DNA of 64,000 nt from JACCSI01 sp035575715. Lineage in GTDB: Bacteria > Acidobacteriota > Vicinamibacteria > Vicinamibacterales > UBA2999. The notes below the pieces were generated by a model, which did not search any database, was not told the origin of the DNA, and saw only the letters and a program-made list of their open reading frames with translations. Where the stretch lies: NCBI GenBank assembly GCA_035575715.1, contig DATLXN010000038.1, forward strand, positions 1-64,000. Reading direction: 5' to 3'. The stretch's first letter is position 1. The number at the start of each line of letters is the position of its first letter. The position numbers were made by a program, and so were the translations under genes. Positions 63,324 through 64,000 of this stretch are shown here, piece after piece.

Positions 63324-64000
63324 ATGCAGGGAGCACGCCTCGAAGTTAACGACGGGCTGGGCAGCCGCGTCATCCCGATCGACAAGCCGCTCATCGCCAT
63401 CGGCCGCCGGGGCGAAAACGACGTACGCCTGTCGGGCAGCGACGTCTCGCGCGACCACGCCGAGATTGCGCTGGCCGACGGTAGCTACGTGATTCGCGAC
63501 CGCGGCTCGCGATACGGCACGTTCGTCAACGGCGAGCAAATCTCTGAGCACCCCCTACGCCACGGCGACCGCATTCAGTTCGGGCGGGCCTCGGGCACCG
63601 ATGTCGTGTTCCAGATCGAAGAGGAGTCCGCGGTACCGCTATCTGAACGGCACCACCAGACCGCCGTCGGTGATATCCGGCAATTAGCGGCACTGCTCGA
63701 AGGCCTGCGCGCGCTGGGTTCGGGCCGGGTTCTCGACGAAGTCCTCGCGCTGGTCCTTGACGCGTCGATCGAAGTGACCGGCGCTGAGCGCGGGTTCATC
63801 ATGCTCGCCAACGACAGCGGCGAACTGGAGATGAAGCTGGCCCGCGCCCGCGGCAAAATCACGTTGCCCGGCAGTCGCTTCGACACCAGCCGCAAGATCC
63901 CTGAAGAAGTGTTCGCCACCGGCGACATCCGGATCGTGGCGGACCTGCTCGATGGCGACCTGGCCAACGTGCACATGGGCACCGTCGCACTCGGCATTCG
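63324..64000 (+). CDS. FHA-GAF domain signalling protein, C-terminus outside window
   Basis: An open frame of at least 225 residues running off the right edge. Residues about 18-95 form an FHA domain, with IGRRGENDVRL, VSRDHAEI and GTFVNGEQI (the GR, SxxH and NG phosphothreonine-binding positions). From about 130 a GAF-type domain begins (VLDEVLALVLDASIEVTGAERGFIMLAN). Such FHA-GAF proteins usually end in a SpoIIE-type phosphatase, histidine kinase or nucleotide cyclase domain, which is not visible here. The ATG at 63324 follows a TATGAT box at 63281-63286 by about 37 bases. Confidence 0.85.
   Translation, partial: MQGARLEVNDGLGSRVIPIDKPLIAIGRRGENDVRLSGSDVSRDHAEIALADGSYVIRDRGSRYGTFVNGEQISEHPLRHGDRIQFGRASGTDVVFQIEEESAVPLSERHHQTAVGDIRQLAALLEGLRALGSGRVLDEVLALVLDASIEVTGAERGFIMLANDSGELEMKLARARGKITLPGSRFDTSRKIPEEVFATGDIRIVADLLDGDLANVHMGTVALGI

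Overview
This is a GC-rich, gene-dense bacterial window of 64 kb. It holds one partial tRNA, about 52 protein genes (one rearranged, one running off the right edge) and several families of short intergenic repeats. The content points to Acidobacteriota, possibly an uncultured Vicinamibacteria-type lineage. Pointers are a VWFA-related protein of the acidobacterial type (18817-20892), secreted proteins with a KPDLxGxW motif next to a DUF6152-type protein (131-3755), a CarD regulator, and many exported proteins of unknown function. The taxonomic call is an inference from gene content. No phage, transposase or CRISPR locus was seen.

Layout. 1-58: tRNA-Leu, cut by the window edge. 131-3755: secreted proteins of unknown function. 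3865-6442: an M16 zinc peptidase pair in which the catalytic subunit is broken by an internal inversion. 6446-8446: two small membrane proteins and two cytochrome c'-like proteins. 8458-14282: asparaginase, HerA-type ATPase, membrane-anchored MutS-like ATPase and an exported methyltransferase. 14400-15900: carD and plsC. 15897-18099: an Hpt / histidine kinase / receiver phosphorelay. 18233-29320: DUF4126 protein, VWFA protein, two polytopic glycosyltransferase-like proteins, OPT transporter, rex, moaC, 2-hydroxyacid dehydrogenase, acyltransferase. 29238-33026: CDF metal transporter, signal peptidase I and a LytS/LytTR two-component pair. 33057-37206: lone NuoI-type ferredoxin subunit, phosphoesterase, homocysteine methyltransferase/MTHFR fusion, phospholipid-type methyltransferase. 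37215-43163: thioesterase, TAT-exported M24 peptidase, glycosyltransferase, Lon, zinc-ribbon protein. 43196-48299: a lipid or polyketide-like set (ICMT-like, ketosynthase, FAD reductase, ICMT, PIG-V-like mannosyltransferase). 48364-62252: a run built around MoxR (TPR metallopeptidase, DUF4159, MoxR, DUF58, BatA-like, DUF4175, VWA, caspase-like). 62258-64000: rhomboid protease, zinc-ribbon protein and the start of an FHA-GAF protein.

Main points of interest. (1) About 240 bp inside the M16 peptidase gene lies on the wrong strand and the next ~90 codons are missing. (2) Several unrelated short-unit tandem repeats occupy gene ends and sometimes supply stop codons. (3) Many genes have a -10-like TAnnnT hexamer 6-12 nt before the start codon, suggesting leaderless mRNAs; one 7-bp AT island may serve two divergent genes. 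(4) The MoxR run ends in a caspase-fold-like protein that seems to lack its catalytic cysteine and carries two EF-hand-like loops. (5) A small ketosynthase/flavoprotein/methyltransferase set may make an unrecognised lipid.

No gene-free stretch exceeds about 300 bases. The longest gaps (36251-36513 and 14283-14487) hold repeats and promoter-like sequence.
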